Positions 1 to 8,138 of a stretch of 64,000 nt of DNA are shown piece by piece. This DNA is from Bradyrhizobium glycinis (GTDB lineage: Bacteria > Pseudomonadota > Alphaproteobacteria > Rhizobiales > Xanthobacteraceae): contig NZ_JACCHQ010000002.1 of assembly GCF_016031655.1 (NCBI RefSeq), forward strand, positions 62,001 through 126,000. Reading direction: 5' to 3'. Position 1 is the stretch's first letter; each line of letters opens with the position of its first letter. The position numbers and the translations under genes were made by a program. A model generated the notes under the pieces. It saw only the letters and a list, made by a program, of their open reading frames with translations, made no database searches and had not been told where the DNA came from.

Positions 1-3
1 CCA

Positions 4-1566
4 TTGGCGAACCTCGCCGATATGGTGCGCGAGCGTGCGAAGAGCCGCGGCAGCGCCATCGCCTATGAATTCGAGGGCCGCACCACCAGCTTTGCCGAGT
101 TCGACATCAAGACCAACAAGGTCGCGAATGCGCTCCTCGCGATGGGCGTGAAGAAGGGCGACCGCATCGCCTATCTCGGCAAGAACAGCGACATCTATTT
201 CGAGCTCCTGATGGGTGCGATGAAGGCAGGCGTCGTGATGGCGCCGGTGAACTGGCGGCTCGCCGGGCCCGAGGTCGCCTTCATCGTGTCGGATTGCAAG
301 GCGCCCGTGCTGTTCGTCGGGCCGGAATTCATCGCGCAGGTGCGCCAGATCAGGGACCAGATAGCAGGCGTGCGCACCATCATCACCACCGAGGGCGGCG
401 CGCCGGAGTGGCAGGACTTCGCGGCGTGGCGCGATGCGCAGAGCGGCGACGATCCCAAGGTGCCGATCGACACAAGCGACATCGCGATCCAGCTCTACAC
501 GTCGGGCACGACGGGCAAGCCGAAGGGCGCGATGCTGAGTCACGCGAACTTCCTGAACCTCGTGCAGACCGGCAATGCCGAGGACAAGCCTGAGTGGAAC
601 CGGTGGTCGACCGACGACGTCTCGCTGGTGGCGATGCCGATCTTTCACATCGGCGGCTCCGGATGGGGCGTGATGGGGCTCTATCACGGCGCCCGCGGCG
701 TGATTGCGCGCGAGTTCGATCCGACCAAGGTTCTGGATTTCTTCGAGCAGTCGGGCATCACGAAGCTGTTCATGGTGCCCGCGGCGATGCAGTTCGTGGT
801 GCGGCAGCCGCGCGCCAGGACGGTCGACTTCTCGCGGCTGAAATACATGCTGTACGGCGCCTCGCCGATTCCCGCAGCACTGCTGAAGGAATGCATCGAG
901 GTCTTCAAATGCGGCTTCGTGCAGATGTACGGCATGACCGAGACGACGGGCACCATCGTCGCGCTGCCGCCGGAGGATCACGTCGAGGGGCTGGAGCGGA
1001 TGCGATCGGCCGGCAAGCCGCTGCCGGGCGTCGAGATCGCGATCCTGGATCCGGACGGCAAGCCGCTGCCGCCGCGCCAGGTCGGCGAGATCGCGACGCG
1101 CTCGGGCTCCAACATGGTGGGCTACTGGAACCTGCCGGAGGCGACCGCCGCGACGCTGCGCGGCGACGGCTGGCTGCGCACGGGCGATGCCGGCTACATG
1201 GACGAGGACGGCTATCTCTACATCCACGACCGCATCAAGGACATGATCATCTCCGGCGGCGAGAACATCTATCCGGCCGAGGTCGAGAGCGCGCTGTGCG
1301 ACCACCCTGATGTGGCGGAAGCCGCCGTGATCGGCGTGCCGGACGACAAATGGGGCGAGGCAGTGAAGGCGGTTGTGGTGATGAAGCCCGGCAAAGAGGC
1401 GACCGCGACCGACATCATCAACTTCACCCGGACGCGCATCGCCGGCTACAAGACGCCGAAGAGCGTGGAGTTCCTGCCAGCGCTGCCGCGGAATCCGAGT
1501 GGCAAGATCCTGCGACGGCAGCTGCGCGAGCCGTATTGGGCGGGGAAGGATCGACGAGTGAATTGA
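4..1566 (+). CDS. Acyl-CoA synthetase (AMP-forming), possibly 5'-truncated
   Basis: This enzyme activates a carboxylic acid to its CoA thioester through an acyl-adenylate. The ANL-superfamily motifs are all present: the P-loop YTSGTTGKPKG near residue 165, GWLRTGD near residue 389, and the C-terminal catalytic lysine in NPSGKILRR near residue 501. The first available start is a TTG at position 4. The frame is open to the window edge, so the true start may lie further left, although about 520 residues is a normal length. It faces the acyl-CoA dehydrogenase at 1857-3131 across a repeat-filled gap. By context (kinase, DUF6285, SDR, dehydrogenases) it could supply the CoA ester for a 4-hydroxyacid or levulinate-like route. 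The chain-length preference cannot be read from the sequence. Confidence 0.9.
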   Translation: MANLADMVRERAKSRGSAIAYEFEGRTTSFAEFDIKTNKVANALLAMGVKKGDRIAYLGKNSDIYFELLMGAMKAGVVMAPVNWRLAGPEVAFIVSDCKAPVLFVGPEFIAQVRQIRDQIAGVRTIITTEGGAPEWQDFAAWRDAQSGDDPKVPIDTSDIAIQLYTSGTTGKPKGAMLSHANFLNLVQTGNAEDKPEWNRWSTDDVSLVAMPIFHIGGSGWGVMGLYHGARGVIAREFDPTKVLDFFEQSGITKLFMVPAAMQFVVRQPRARTVDFSRLKYMLYGASPIPAALLKECIEVFKCGFVQMYGMTETTGTIVALPPEDHVEGLERMRSAGKPLPGVEIAILDPDGKPLPPRQVGEIATRSGSNMVGYWNLPEATAATLRGDGWLRTGDAGYMDEDGYLYIHDRIKDMIISGGENIYPAEVESALCDHPDVAEAAVIGVPDDKWGEAVKAVVVMKPGKEATATDIINFTRTRIAGYKTPKSVEFLPALPRNPSGKILRRQLREPYWAGKDRRVN

Positions 1567-1577
1567 TCCGCGAATGG

Positions 1578-1737
1578 CGAAGCAATCCACAGCACCACCG
1601 CGGTGACATTTCTGGATTGCTTCGCTTCGCTCGCAATGACGGTGTGGAGACAGCGCGCGCCTTTCTCCCCGTCATTGCGAGGAGCTCGCGACAAAATTGC
1701 GTAGCAATTTTGCGCTGATGCGACGAAGCAATCCAGG
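1578..1737. repeat. REP-like palindromic repeat, family A (long form)
   Basis: Imperfect inverted repeats built from GCGAAGCAATCCAG, TGGATTGCTTCG and CGTCATTGCGAG. The second half carries a nested perfect hairpin, CAAAATTGC-GTA-GCAATTTTG, at 1692-1712. The same unit recurs about nine times in this window. It lies between two convergent genes and may help end transcription. Confidence 0.85.
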
Positions 1738-1757
1738 CTGCCGCCACAAGAAGCGGT

Positions 1758-1841
1758 GTGGGCAAAGGCGCAAAGCGCCGTGCCCACGATTCTTCGTCTG
1801 CAAAAAGAGCGGTGGGCACGCTCCGCTTTGCCCACCCTACG
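1758..1841. repeat. Palindromic repeat, family B (GTGGGCAAAG...CTTTGCCCACCCTAC)
   Basis: An inverted repeat whose ends read GTGGGCAAAG and CTTTGCCCACCCTAC, with an inner GCCGTGCCCAC / GTGGGCACG pair. It recurs at 7348-7434 and 61387-61505. It fills the rest of the gap between the convergent synthetase and dehydrogenase genes. Confidence 0.8.
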
Positions 1842-1856
1842 ATAGCGGTGCAAGCC

Positions 1857-3131
1857 TCAATGCTTCCCCGGCCCCATATAGCCGAACAAGAATCCCGCCA
1901 CTTTGCGCATCTGGATTTCCTCGCTGCCTTCGGTGATCCGATACCGCCGGTGGTGGCGGTAGATGTGCTCGAACGGCTTGTGGCGTGAATAGCCCATGCC
2001 GCCGTGGACCTGCATCGCGCGGTCGGCGGACTCGCAGCAGAGGCGGTTTGCCCAGTAATTGCACATCGAGACGCGGTCGGAGAGCGTGCGCTCGATCTGC
2101 TCCTCATCGAGCTGGTCCATCTCCCAGGCGGTCTTGCGGATCAACAGGCGCAGCATCTCGGCTTGGGTGGCGAGCTCGACTAGCGGGAACTGGATCGCCT
2201 GATTCTCGGCAAGCGCCTTGCCGAAGGGCTTTCGCTCCCGTGCATATTTCACGCTCTCGTTGATGCAGTAGACCGCAGCGCCCAGCGAGCTTGCGGCCTG
2301 ACGGATGCGGTTCTGGTGGACGAAGCATTGCGCCAGCGACAGGCCGCGGCCGACCTCGCCGAACAGCGCATCCTCCGGCACGAAGACGTCGGTGAAGCTG
2401 ACGCGCGGATGGTCGGTCGGCATGTTGAAGGTCCACATGTACTCCTCGATCCTCACGCCTGGACTATTGGCCGGGATCAGGAAGCAGGTGATGCCGCGGG
2501 CGTCGCCGTCATTGCCGCTGGTGCGCGCGAACAGCGCGCAGTGCGTGGCCACATGCATGCCTGTGGTCCACATCTTCTCGCCGTTGATGATCCAGCCCCT
2601 GACGTTGTCGCGGGTCGCGGGCACCGCACGCGTTTCCATGTGGGTGGCATCCGAGCCGTGATGCGGCTCGGTCAGGCCAAAGGTGATGCGATACTTGCCC
2701 CTGATCGAGCCGTCGATCATCGCCTTCTGGTCGTCGCGCCCGTAGCGGTCGAGCATGGTGACGACGGGGAAGTTGCCGACGATGGAATGTTCGTTCTGCA
2801 GATCGTTGTGCAGCCCGAGGCCTTTGGCGGCAAAATGCTCGCGGATCACGGCCATCCAGAGGTTGGAGCCGTCATTGCCGCCGTATCGCTTCGGCACCGG
2901 AAAACGCAGATGGCCGGCAGCGTCGGCGAGATCCTTGGCCTTGCGCAGCAGCGCTTCCCATTCGTGGCGCGGCAGGCCGCCATTCTCGAAATCGGTGCGC
3001 GCCCATTCGCGGCGATGATCGAAGAAACGGATATTGTCGTCCGCTTCTTCCAGCGGCTTGATCTCGCGTTCGATGAAACGGTCAAGCTCTCCGAGATAGG
3101 CGACGAGATCGGCAGGCAATGAGAAGTCCAC
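1857..3131 (-). CDS. Acyl-CoA dehydrogenase family protein
   Basis: An FAD-dependent acyl-CoA dehydrogenase of 424 residues, the usual family length. The middle domain shows FGLTEPHHGSDATHMETRA and WTTGMH. The C-terminal helical domain has ARERKPFGKALAENQAIQF and, near residue 398, RITEGSEEIQ, which places a glutamate at the position of the MCAD catalytic base. The ATG at 3131 follows a GGGAGAGAACC ribosome site. The gene is divergent from the enoyl-CoA hydratase at 3346, with about 210 bp between them. Substrate unknown. It may act in beta-oxidation of the acid activated by the neighbouring synthetase. Confidence 0.9.
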   Translation of the reverse strand: MDFSLPADLVAYLGELDRFIEREIKPLEEADDNIRFFDHRREWARTDFENGGLPRHEWEALLRKAKDLADAAGHLRFPVPKRYGGNDGSNLWMAVIREHFAAKGLGLHNDLQNEHSIVGNFPVVTMLDRYGRDDQKAMIDGSIRGKYRITFGLTEPHHGSDATHMETRAVPATRDNVRGWIINGEKMWTTGMHVATHCALFARTSGNDGDARGITCFLIPANSPGVRIEEYMWTFNMPTDHPRVSFTDVFVPEDALFGEVGRGLSLAQCFVHQNRIRQAASSLGAAVYCINESVKYARERKPFGKALAENQAIQFPLVELATQAEMLRLLIRKTAWEMDQLDEEQIERTLSDRVSMCNYWANRLCCESADRAMQVHGGMGYSRHKPFEHIYRHHRRYRITEGSEEIQMRKVAGFLFGYMGPGKH

Positions 3132-3345
3132 AGGTTCTCTCCCGGATTGATTTTATCGTTTTGCGTTAAGGCGCTAGGCCGCATTCTTGCTTGGCTCGAT
3201 TAAGGTGAGAAGAGCGCGTGCAAGTCAAGCAAGGCGAGACGTGCCGGCTGCGCAAAGCGCACCAGCGCAATTCGATGGTGTTCGAACGGACCCGCGCGGT
3301 AGTATGCCGCCAACATTCCTTCACGAGAAAGACTGGGAGCGCGCG

Positions 3346-4125
3346 ATGGAGCTGAAATTTTCCAAGGTGGAACGCAAGGGGCCGATCACGATCGTGACGC
3401 TGTCGCGGCCCGAGGTCTACAACGCGCTGCACACGGATGCGCATTTCGAATTGCAGAAGGTGTTCGACGATTTCTCCGGAGATCCCGAGCAGTGGATCGC
3501 AATCGTCACAGGCGCCGGCGACAAGGCGTTCTGCGCTGGCAACGATCTGAAGTGGCAGGCGGCCGGGGGAAAACGCGGCTGGGACAAGGGCGGCTTTGCC
3601 GGCCTCACCTCGCGCTTCGACTGCGACAAGCCGATCATCGCCGCCGTGAACGGCGTCGCCATGGGCGGCGGCTTCGAGATCGCGCTCGCCTGCGACCTCA
3701 TCATCGCCGCGGAGAACGCGACCTTCGCACTGCCCGAGCCGCGCGTTGGCCTGGCCGCGCTCGCCGGCGGCCTGCACCGCCTGCCGCGCCAGATCGGGCT
3801 GAAGCGCGCCATGGGCATGATCCTCACCGCGCGCCATGTCAGCGCCAAGGAAGGTTTCGAGCTCGGCTTCGTCAACGAGGTGGTGCCGCAGGGCGAGGCG
3901 CTCGCCGCCGCGCTGCGCTGGGCCGAGATGATCGCCAAGAATTCGCCGATGTCGATCCGGGCTTCGAAGCAGGCGATCCAGAAGGGGCTCGGCGTGCCGC
4001 TGGAGCAGGCGATCGCGGAGCAGCGCGACTATCCGGCCGTGCAGGCGATGGTCGCCTCGCAGGACTACATCGAGGGCCCGAAGGCGTTTTCCGAGAAGCG
4101 GCCGCCGAAATGGGTGGGGAAATAA
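3346..4125 (+). CDS. Enoyl-CoA hydratase/isomerase family protein
   Basis: A crotonase-fold protein of 259 residues. Oxyanion-hole segments are visible as AFCAGNDLKW near residue 62 and AAVNGVAMGGGFEIALACDLIIA near residue 100. The expected acidic residue after the second segment is in the ALPEPRVGLAAL stretch. I chose the ATG at 3346 because the conserved domain begins there and GGGAG lies just upstream. An in-frame ATG at 3304 would add 14 residues. The reaction is most likely hydration of a 2-enoyl-CoA, but the crotonase fold also covers isomerases and hydrolases. It belongs to the acyl-CoA cluster of the left end. Confidence 0.88.
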   Translation: MELKFSKVERKGPITIVTLSRPEVYNALHTDAHFELQKVFDDFSGDPEQWIAIVTGAGDKAFCAGNDLKWQAAGGKRGWDKGGFAGLTSRFDCDKPIIAAVNGVAMGGGFEIALACDLIIAAENATFALPEPRVGLAALAGGLHRLPRQIGLKRAMGMILTARHVSAKEGFELGFVNEVVPQGEALAAALRWAEMIAKNSPMSIRASKQAIQKGLGVPLEQAIAEQRDYPAVQAMVASQDYIEGPKAFSEKRPPKWVGK

Positions 4126-4139
4126 CAAGTCTCTTCGCT

Positions 4140-4227
4140 CGTCATTGCGAGGAGCACTTGCGACGAAGCAATCCAGACTGCCTCCGTGGATAGATTCTGG
4201 ATTGCTTCGCTGCGCTCGCAATGACGG
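4140..4227. repeat. REP-like palindromic repeat, family A
   Basis: Inverted repeat with CGTCATTGCGAGGAGC at the left end and GCTGCGCTCGCAATGACGG at the right. The inner arms are GAAGCAATCCAGA / TCTGGATTGCTTC around a roughly 20-bp spacer. It lies between the convergent hydratase and DUF6285 genes, where such a hairpin could act as a bidirectional transcription stop. Confidence 0.85.
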
Positions 4228-4242
4228 TGGATGGAGCGTCGG

Positions 4243-4620
4243 CTACCCGCCTCTCCCCAGTTCCCGCCTGTACGACGCATAGTTCGGCTGATCGACCGCG
4301 AGCTTGTCCATCGTGGTCGCCCAGAGATGCTCGGCGAGGCCGGACGTTGCCAGATCGACCTCGCCGCTCGCGATGCGCTCGGCGAGCACGCGGTTCAGCT
4401 CCATGACTGAGCCGTCGATGCCGAGGAGCGCACGCAGGCGCTCGACCTCTCTCGCATCGCTCCCCGCCTCTCGCGTCAGCTGCCGCGTGACGAGGTCGAG
4501 GATGTTAATGGCGACGCGTAGCTTGAAGGCCTGGTGGCCGGAGATCAGCGGCGTGATGTCGTTGCGGAGGAAATCGGCGACTGCCTTGGTCAGCTCGATC
4601 GGGGTCGGCTCGTCCTGCAT
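4243..4620 (-). CDS. DUF6285-type small protein, likely partner of the adjacent kinase
   Basis: A 125-residue soluble protein with a conserved N-terminal stretch (ELTKAVADFLRNDITPLISG), followed by helical sequence (VAINILDLVTRQL) and no membrane segment. I recognise it as the DUF6285 type that sits beside ACAD10/11-like phosphotransferases. It starts 3 bp after the kinase stop codon, so the two are almost certainly co-translated. In the Pseudomonas levulinate pathway a similarly placed small protein (LvaB) is needed for the kinase LvaA to phosphorylate 4-hydroxyacyl-CoA. An equivalent role here is an inference from position, size and family memory. Confidence 0.75.
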   Translation of the reverse strand: MQDEPTPIELTKAVADFLRNDITPLISGHQAFKLRVAINILDLVTRQLTREAGSDAREVERLRALLGIDGSVMELNRVLAERIASGEVDLATSGLAEHLWATTMDKLAVDQPNYASYRRELGRGG

Positions 4621-4623
4621 GTG

Positions 4624-5610
4624 TCAGCTCCCGCGCGGCGCAAGAAGCCGCAACAGATCGATCTCGGTCTCGCTGGCGCGGCGGCCGATCATGGCGCGCT
4701 CCATGGAATGGTCGGGCCCCTCGCGAAAACGCTGCATCATGCCGCCGCACATGATGCCCCAGCGCAGCGTGCCCATCACTTCCCAGAATTTGACGCGCGC
4801 GGGATCGACCTTGCGGCCTGCCGCCTCGTAGCCCGCGAATAGCTCCTCGCGAGAGCCAAAGCCACCGACGGGCTTATCGATCTCGCCGAAGCGCCAGGAA
4901 TTCACGCAGACCCAGCCGAGGTCCTCCATGGGATCGCCGAGATGGGCGAGCTCCCAGTCCAGCACCGCGCGAACGCCATCGGCGCCGATGATGAGATTGC
5001 CGTTGCGGAAATCGCCGTGAACCAGCGTGGTTTCGGCCGAAGGACCGGGATCGTGGTCGCGCAGCCAGCGCAGCGCCAGCTCGAACACCGGCTTGGGCCA
5101 GTTCAGGCTGCGATAATCGCGCTCGAACTCGGCGATCTCCTGGGTCGCATCCCTGCTGCGCAGCTGAGGCAATTTGTGCTGCGGCAGCCGATGGAGACCT
5201 GCGAGAATTCCGCCGATCTGCCGCGCCAGATGCGGCCGCGCCGCCGCGTACTCCTCATCGCGAAGAATCTTGCGCGCAATGGTCTCTCCCTCGATCCGCT
5301 GCATGATAAAGCCGGTGCCGAGATCGTCCTCGGGCGCCAGCACATGCAGTACGCGCGGCGACGGCACGCCGGCTTCATAAGCGAGCTGCATCAGCTGCGC
5401 TTCCGCGGCAAGACCGGCCGCGCGGGTCGGCGCTGCGCCATAGCCTTTTGGCGAGCGGCGCAGGATCGCGCCGATCGCGCCTTCCGGATGCACGATGTCG
5501 AAGCGCCAGGTTTCCTGGCTGGCGCCGCCGGAAAGCTTTGCCGCAGAGGTCGCGCCGGTCGCCCCTTCGCACCAGCGCCGGACGCTGCGTGAAAGCGCCG
5601 CCTCGATCAT
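4624..5610 (-). CDS. Phosphotransferase family protein (ACAD10/11- and LvaA-like kinase)
   Basis: A 328-residue protein of the aminoglycoside-phosphotransferase fold. An ATP-site glycine-rich strand is near residue 27 (LSGGASQETW). The catalytic loop is HGDFRNGN and the metal-binding DWE follows in VLDWELAHLGDPMEDLGW. The same kinase domain is fused to an acyl-CoA dehydrogenase in animal ACAD10/11 and stands alone in bacteria, where LvaA phosphorylates the 4-hydroxyl of acyl-CoAs. I start it at the ATG at 5610, which overlaps the stop of the upstream enoyl-CoA hydratase by 4 bp (ATGA). Longer in-frame versions run into hydratase sequence. True antibiotic resistance is unlikely in this context. 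Confidence 0.85.
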   Translation of the reverse strand: MIEAALSRSVRRWCEGATGATSAAKLSGGASQETWRFDIVHPEGAIGAILRRSPKGYGAAPTRAAGLAAEAQLMQLAYEAGVPSPRVLHVLAPEDDLGTGFIMQRIEGETIARKILRDEEYAAARPHLARQIGGILAGLHRLPQHKLPQLRSRDATQEIAEFERDYRSLNWPKPVFELALRWLRDHDPGPSAETTLVHGDFRNGNLIIGADGVRAVLDWELAHLGDPMEDLGWVCVNSWRFGEIDKPVGGFGSREELFAGYEAAGRKVDPARVKFWEVMGTLRWGIMCGGMMQRFREGPDHSMERAMIGRRASETEIDLLRLLAPRGS

Positions 5611-6395
5611 TTGCCCTTGAACTGCGCGGGCCGCTTCTCGAGGAACGCGCCGACGCCCTCGCGGAAATCCTCGGTGTCGCCGGCACGAAGCTGGCACTGG
5701 AATTCGAGATTGAGCTGATCCTCGAAGGAATTCTCCGGGCTGTCCCAATAGAGCTTGCGGATCAACGACAGCGCCACGGTCGGGCCGCTGGCGAGATCGC
5801 GCGCCAGCTTCATCGTTTCCTCCATCAAGACGCCGTCATCGTAGACGCGGTTGACGAGGCCCCATTCCAGCGCCTTCTCGGCCGGCAGCCGCTCGCCCAT
5901 CAGCGACAATTCGATCGAGCGCGCGCGCCCGACGAGCCGTGGCAACAGCCAGGTCGAGCCACAATCCGGCACGAGCCCGATGCGGCGGAAGGCCTGCAGG
6001 AAATAGGACGAGCGCGCGCACAAAATCATGTCGCCGAGCAGCGCGAAGCTCATGCCGGCACCGGCGGCCGGGCCATTGACCGCGGTGACGATCGGGCAGT
6101 GCAAATTGCGGATGCGGCGCAGGAAGGGATGAAAGCCCGTCTCCAGCGTCAGGCCGGCCTTGGTCTTCTTCGCCTGGTTGTTGCGACCTTGCAGATTGGC
6201 GCCGGTGCAGAACGCCCGCCCCGCACCGGTCAGCACCACGCAGCGCACCTCGTCCTTCTTCTCCTCGATCGCATCGAGCGCCTCGGAAAGACCGCCCAGC
6301 ATGTCGACGGAGACCGCGTTCATCACCTCCTGATGGTCGAGCTTGAGGATCGCGACGGAGCCATCGAAGTCGAGCGTGACGTGTTTGAACTGCAT
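5607..6395 (-). CDS. Enoyl-CoA hydratase/isomerase family protein
   Basis: A second crotonase-fold enzyme, 262 residues, starting MQFKHVTLDFDG. It has the first oxyanion segment (GRAFCTGANLQG near residue 65) and the second (VNGPAAGAGMSFALLGDMILCA near residue 105), then SYFLQAFRRIGLVPD with an aspartate at the usual acid position. It is first in a three-gene unit with the kinase (4-bp overlap) and the DUF6285 gene. The C-terminal half matches the 2-(1,2-epoxy-1,2-dihydrophenyl)acetyl-CoA isomerase/PaaG-like class as well as ordinary hydratases, so PaaG is an alternative, but it is 47 kb from the paa genes. A strong hairpin lies 19 bp upstream of its start. Confidence 0.86.
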   Translation of the reverse strand: MQFKHVTLDFDGSVAILKLDHQEVMNAVSVDMLGGLSEALDAIEEKKDEVRCVVLTGAGRAFCTGANLQGRNNQAKKTKAGLTLETGFHPFLRRIRNLHCPIVTAVNGPAAGAGMSFALLGDMILCARSSYFLQAFRRIGLVPDCGSTWLLPRLVGRARSIELSLMGERLPAEKALEWGLVNRVYDDGVLMEETMKLARDLASGPTVALSLIRKLYWDSPENSFEDQLNLEFQCQLRAGDTEDFREGVGAFLEKRPAQFKGK

Positions 6396-6413
6396 GGTTT
6401 CCTCGTCAGTTGC

Positions 6414-6436
6414 GGCCTGCGTCAGTTTCGCAGGCC
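6414..6436 (-). promoter_or_regulatory. Inverted repeat in the leader of the hydratase-kinase operon
   Basis: GGCCTGCG (6414-6421) and CGCAGGCC (6429-6436) form perfect 8-bp arms around a 7-base spacer. It starts 19 bp upstream of the hydratase ATG and lies in the divergent promoter region shared with the SDR gene at 6562. It could be an operator or an RNA hairpin in the leader. No regulator gene is nearby. Confidence 0.5.
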
Positions 6437-6561
6437 GGAATTCGTTTTGCCGGGGCGCATATTTGATTTTTGGCGCGGTCTTGTCCATGGTGATCGGAGC
6501 ATAGCAAGCAATCTTGTGCGCAGCGGCTGATAAGCGCCAGACGAAGAACAGGAAACGCGCC

Positions 6562-7341
6562 ATGAACCTCTTCGACCTCTCCGGCCGCGTGGCCGTGATC
6601 ACCGGTGGCAATGGCGGCATCGGGCTCGGCATCGCGCAGGCGCTCGCGGGCCAGGGCTGCAACGTCTCGATCTGGGGCCGCAATGCTGACAAGAACAAGG
6701 CCGCTGCCGCGAGCATGGCGGGCCTCACCGGCAAGGTCGACAGCCGCGTCTGCGACGTCAGCGACCCGGCCTCGGTCGATGCCGCGATGAAGGCGACGCT
6801 CGACACTTTCGGCCGCGTCGATGGCTGTTTCGCCAATGCCGGCATCGGCGGCGGCGGCCGGCGCGCCTTCATCGAGCGCACCGAGGAGGAATGGCGCACG
6901 ATGTTTTCGACCAATCTCGACGGCGTGTTCCACGCGTTCCAGGCCGCAGCCAGGCACATGACGGATCGCGCCAATGCCGGCGATCCCTTCGGCCGGCTGG
7001 TTGCGACCTCGAGCCTCGCCTCGATCTTCGGCACCGCGCGCAACGAGCATTATGCCGCGACCAAGGCCGCCATCAACGCGCTGGTGCGCGCCCTGGGCGT
7101 CGAGCTGGCGCGTCACGGCGTCACCGCGAATGCGATCCTGCCCGGCTGGATCAAGAGCGACATGACCGCAGGACTCATGGCCAACGACAAGTTCGTCGCC
7201 AACGTGATGCCGCGGATTCCCATGCGACGGTTCGGCGAGGCGTCCGATTTCGGCGGCATCGCGGTGTATCTGATGAGCAAGGCGTCGTCGTATCACACCG
7301 CGGATACGTTCGTGATCGACGGCGGCTATACCGCGTTTTGA
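6562..7341 (+). CDS. SDR family NAD(P)-dependent oxidoreductase
   Basis: A classical short-chain dehydrogenase of 259 residues. The cofactor motif TGGNGGIGLG is at residues 14-23, NAGIGG lies near residue 93, and the catalytic serine segment ATSSLAS is followed by EHYAATKAAINAL, which holds the YxxxK pair. The C-terminal IDGGYTAF is typical. The start is the ATG at 6562 behind AGGAAA. The earlier in-frame start at 6514 lacks a ribosome site and conserved sequence. It is divergent from the hydratase-kinase operon. In an Lva-like scheme this would be the keto-to-hydroxy reductase (LvaD role). A 3-hydroxyacyl-CoA dehydrogenase role is equally possible. Confidence 0.9.
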   Translation: MNLFDLSGRVAVITGGNGGIGLGIAQALAGQGCNVSIWGRNADKNKAAAASMAGLTGKVDSRVCDVSDPASVDAAMKATLDTFGRVDGCFANAGIGGGGRRAFIERTEEEWRTMFSTNLDGVFHAFQAAARHMTDRANAGDPFGRLVATSSLASIFGTARNEHYAATKAAINALVRALGVELARHGVTANAILPGWIKSDMTAGLMANDKFVANVMPRIPMRRFGEASDFGGIAVYLMSKASSYHTADTFVIDGGYTAF

Positions 7342-7347
7342 GATTTC

Positions 7348-7434
7348 GTAGGTGGGCAAAGCGCTGTTGCGCCGTGCCCACCATAAGCATTTTCGAATGT
7401 CGTGGTGGGCACGCTGCGCTTTGCCCACCCTACG
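7348..7434. repeat. Palindromic repeat, family B
   Basis: Starts GTAGGTGGGCAAAG and ends CTTTGCCCACCCTACGG, with the inner pair GCCGTGCCCACC / GGTGGGCACG. It is the same unit as at 1758-1841 and 61387-61505. It separates the SDR and VOC genes. Confidence 0.8.
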
Positions 7435-7468
7435 GTTTCTGGTTTGTTAGCGCAGAGGGAACGGGCAA

Positions 7469-7849
7469 ATGTTTTCACACGTCATGATCGGCACCAACGA
7501 CCTGGACAAGGCCAAGGCGTTCTACGACAAGCTGCTCGGCACGCTCGAGGTGCGGCCGGCCAGGGTCGACGGCCATCGCATCTTCTATATCACCAAGACC
7601 GGCGTGTTCTCGGTGTCGAAGCCGATCAACGGCGAGCCGGCGACGTGCGCGAATGGCGGCACGATCGGCTTTGCCGCCAATTCCCCGGAGCAGGTCGATG
7701 CGTGGCACGCGGCGGGCGTCGCGGCCGGCGGTAAGTCGATCGAAGATCCGCCCGGCGTGCGTCAGGGCCCCGGCGGCAAGCTCTATCTCGCCTATCTGCG
7801 CGACCTCGACGGCAACAAGATCTGCGCGATGCACCGGATGCCGGCTTGA
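7469..7849 (+). CDS. VOC family (glyoxalase-like) protein
   Basis: A 126-residue vicinal-oxygen-chelate domain. It opens with MFSHVMIGTNDLDKAKAFYDKLLGTL, the typical first beta-alpha unit with a metal-ligand-position histidine at residue 4. It closes with YLAYLRDLDGNKICAMHR, where family members usually carry a glutamate ligand and this one has an aspartate or asparagine in the region. Members include glyoxalase I, dioxygenases, epimerases and resistance proteins, and the substrate cannot be deduced here. The ATG follows GGGAACGGGCAA. Confidence 0.85.
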   Translation: MFSHVMIGTNDLDKAKAFYDKLLGTLEVRPARVDGHRIFYITKTGVFSVSKPINGEPATCANGGTIGFAANSPEQVDAWHAAGVAAGGKSIEDPPGVRQGPGGKLYLAYLRDLDGNKICAMHRMPA

Positions 7850-7867
7850 GGCCGACCGATCTCTCCT

Positions 7868-7955
7868 CGTCATTGCGAGGAGCTCTTGCGACGAAGCAAT
7901 CCAGACGACCGCCGCGGCAAGATTCTGGATTGCTTCGCTCCGCTCGCAATGACGG
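7868..7955. repeat. REP-like palindromic repeat, family A
   Basis: CGTCATTGCGAGGAGC ... GAAGCAATCCAGA, spacer with CCGCCGCGG, then TTCTGGATTGCTTCG ... CGCTCGCAATGACGG. It occupies the first third of the 289-bp gap before the dehydrogenase gene. I see no gene in the remainder of that gap. Confidence 0.85.
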
Positions 7956-8138
7956 AGTCCTGGGGGATAGGACGACGCTTCAGCCCACTTGCGCGCCGTC
8001 CCATTCAAACAACATTTCAAACGCCTCGCGATATTCCATCGCATGGCATGGCTTCGCGCGCGAAAATGCGCGCTCGCACTTTGCCGGCGCTGCGACTATT
8101 CTCGCCGCCAGCACGATCTCAGCACTCCGGGAGGACCA

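Noticed and set aside
1578..1841. CRISPR-like array from recurring repeats
   Set aside because: The repeats are self-complementary, dispersed kilobases apart and lack regular spacers. No cas genes are present.
1697..1988. Small plus-strand frames downstream of the acyl-CoA synthetase
   Set aside because: They are made of repeat families A and B and the antisense end of the dehydrogenase gene.
4624..5610. Antibiotic-resistance phosphotransferase
   Set aside because: The kinase fold is shared, but the gene is coupled to an enoyl-CoA hydratase and DUF6285 gene. That points to acyl-CoA metabolism rather than aminoglycoside modification.
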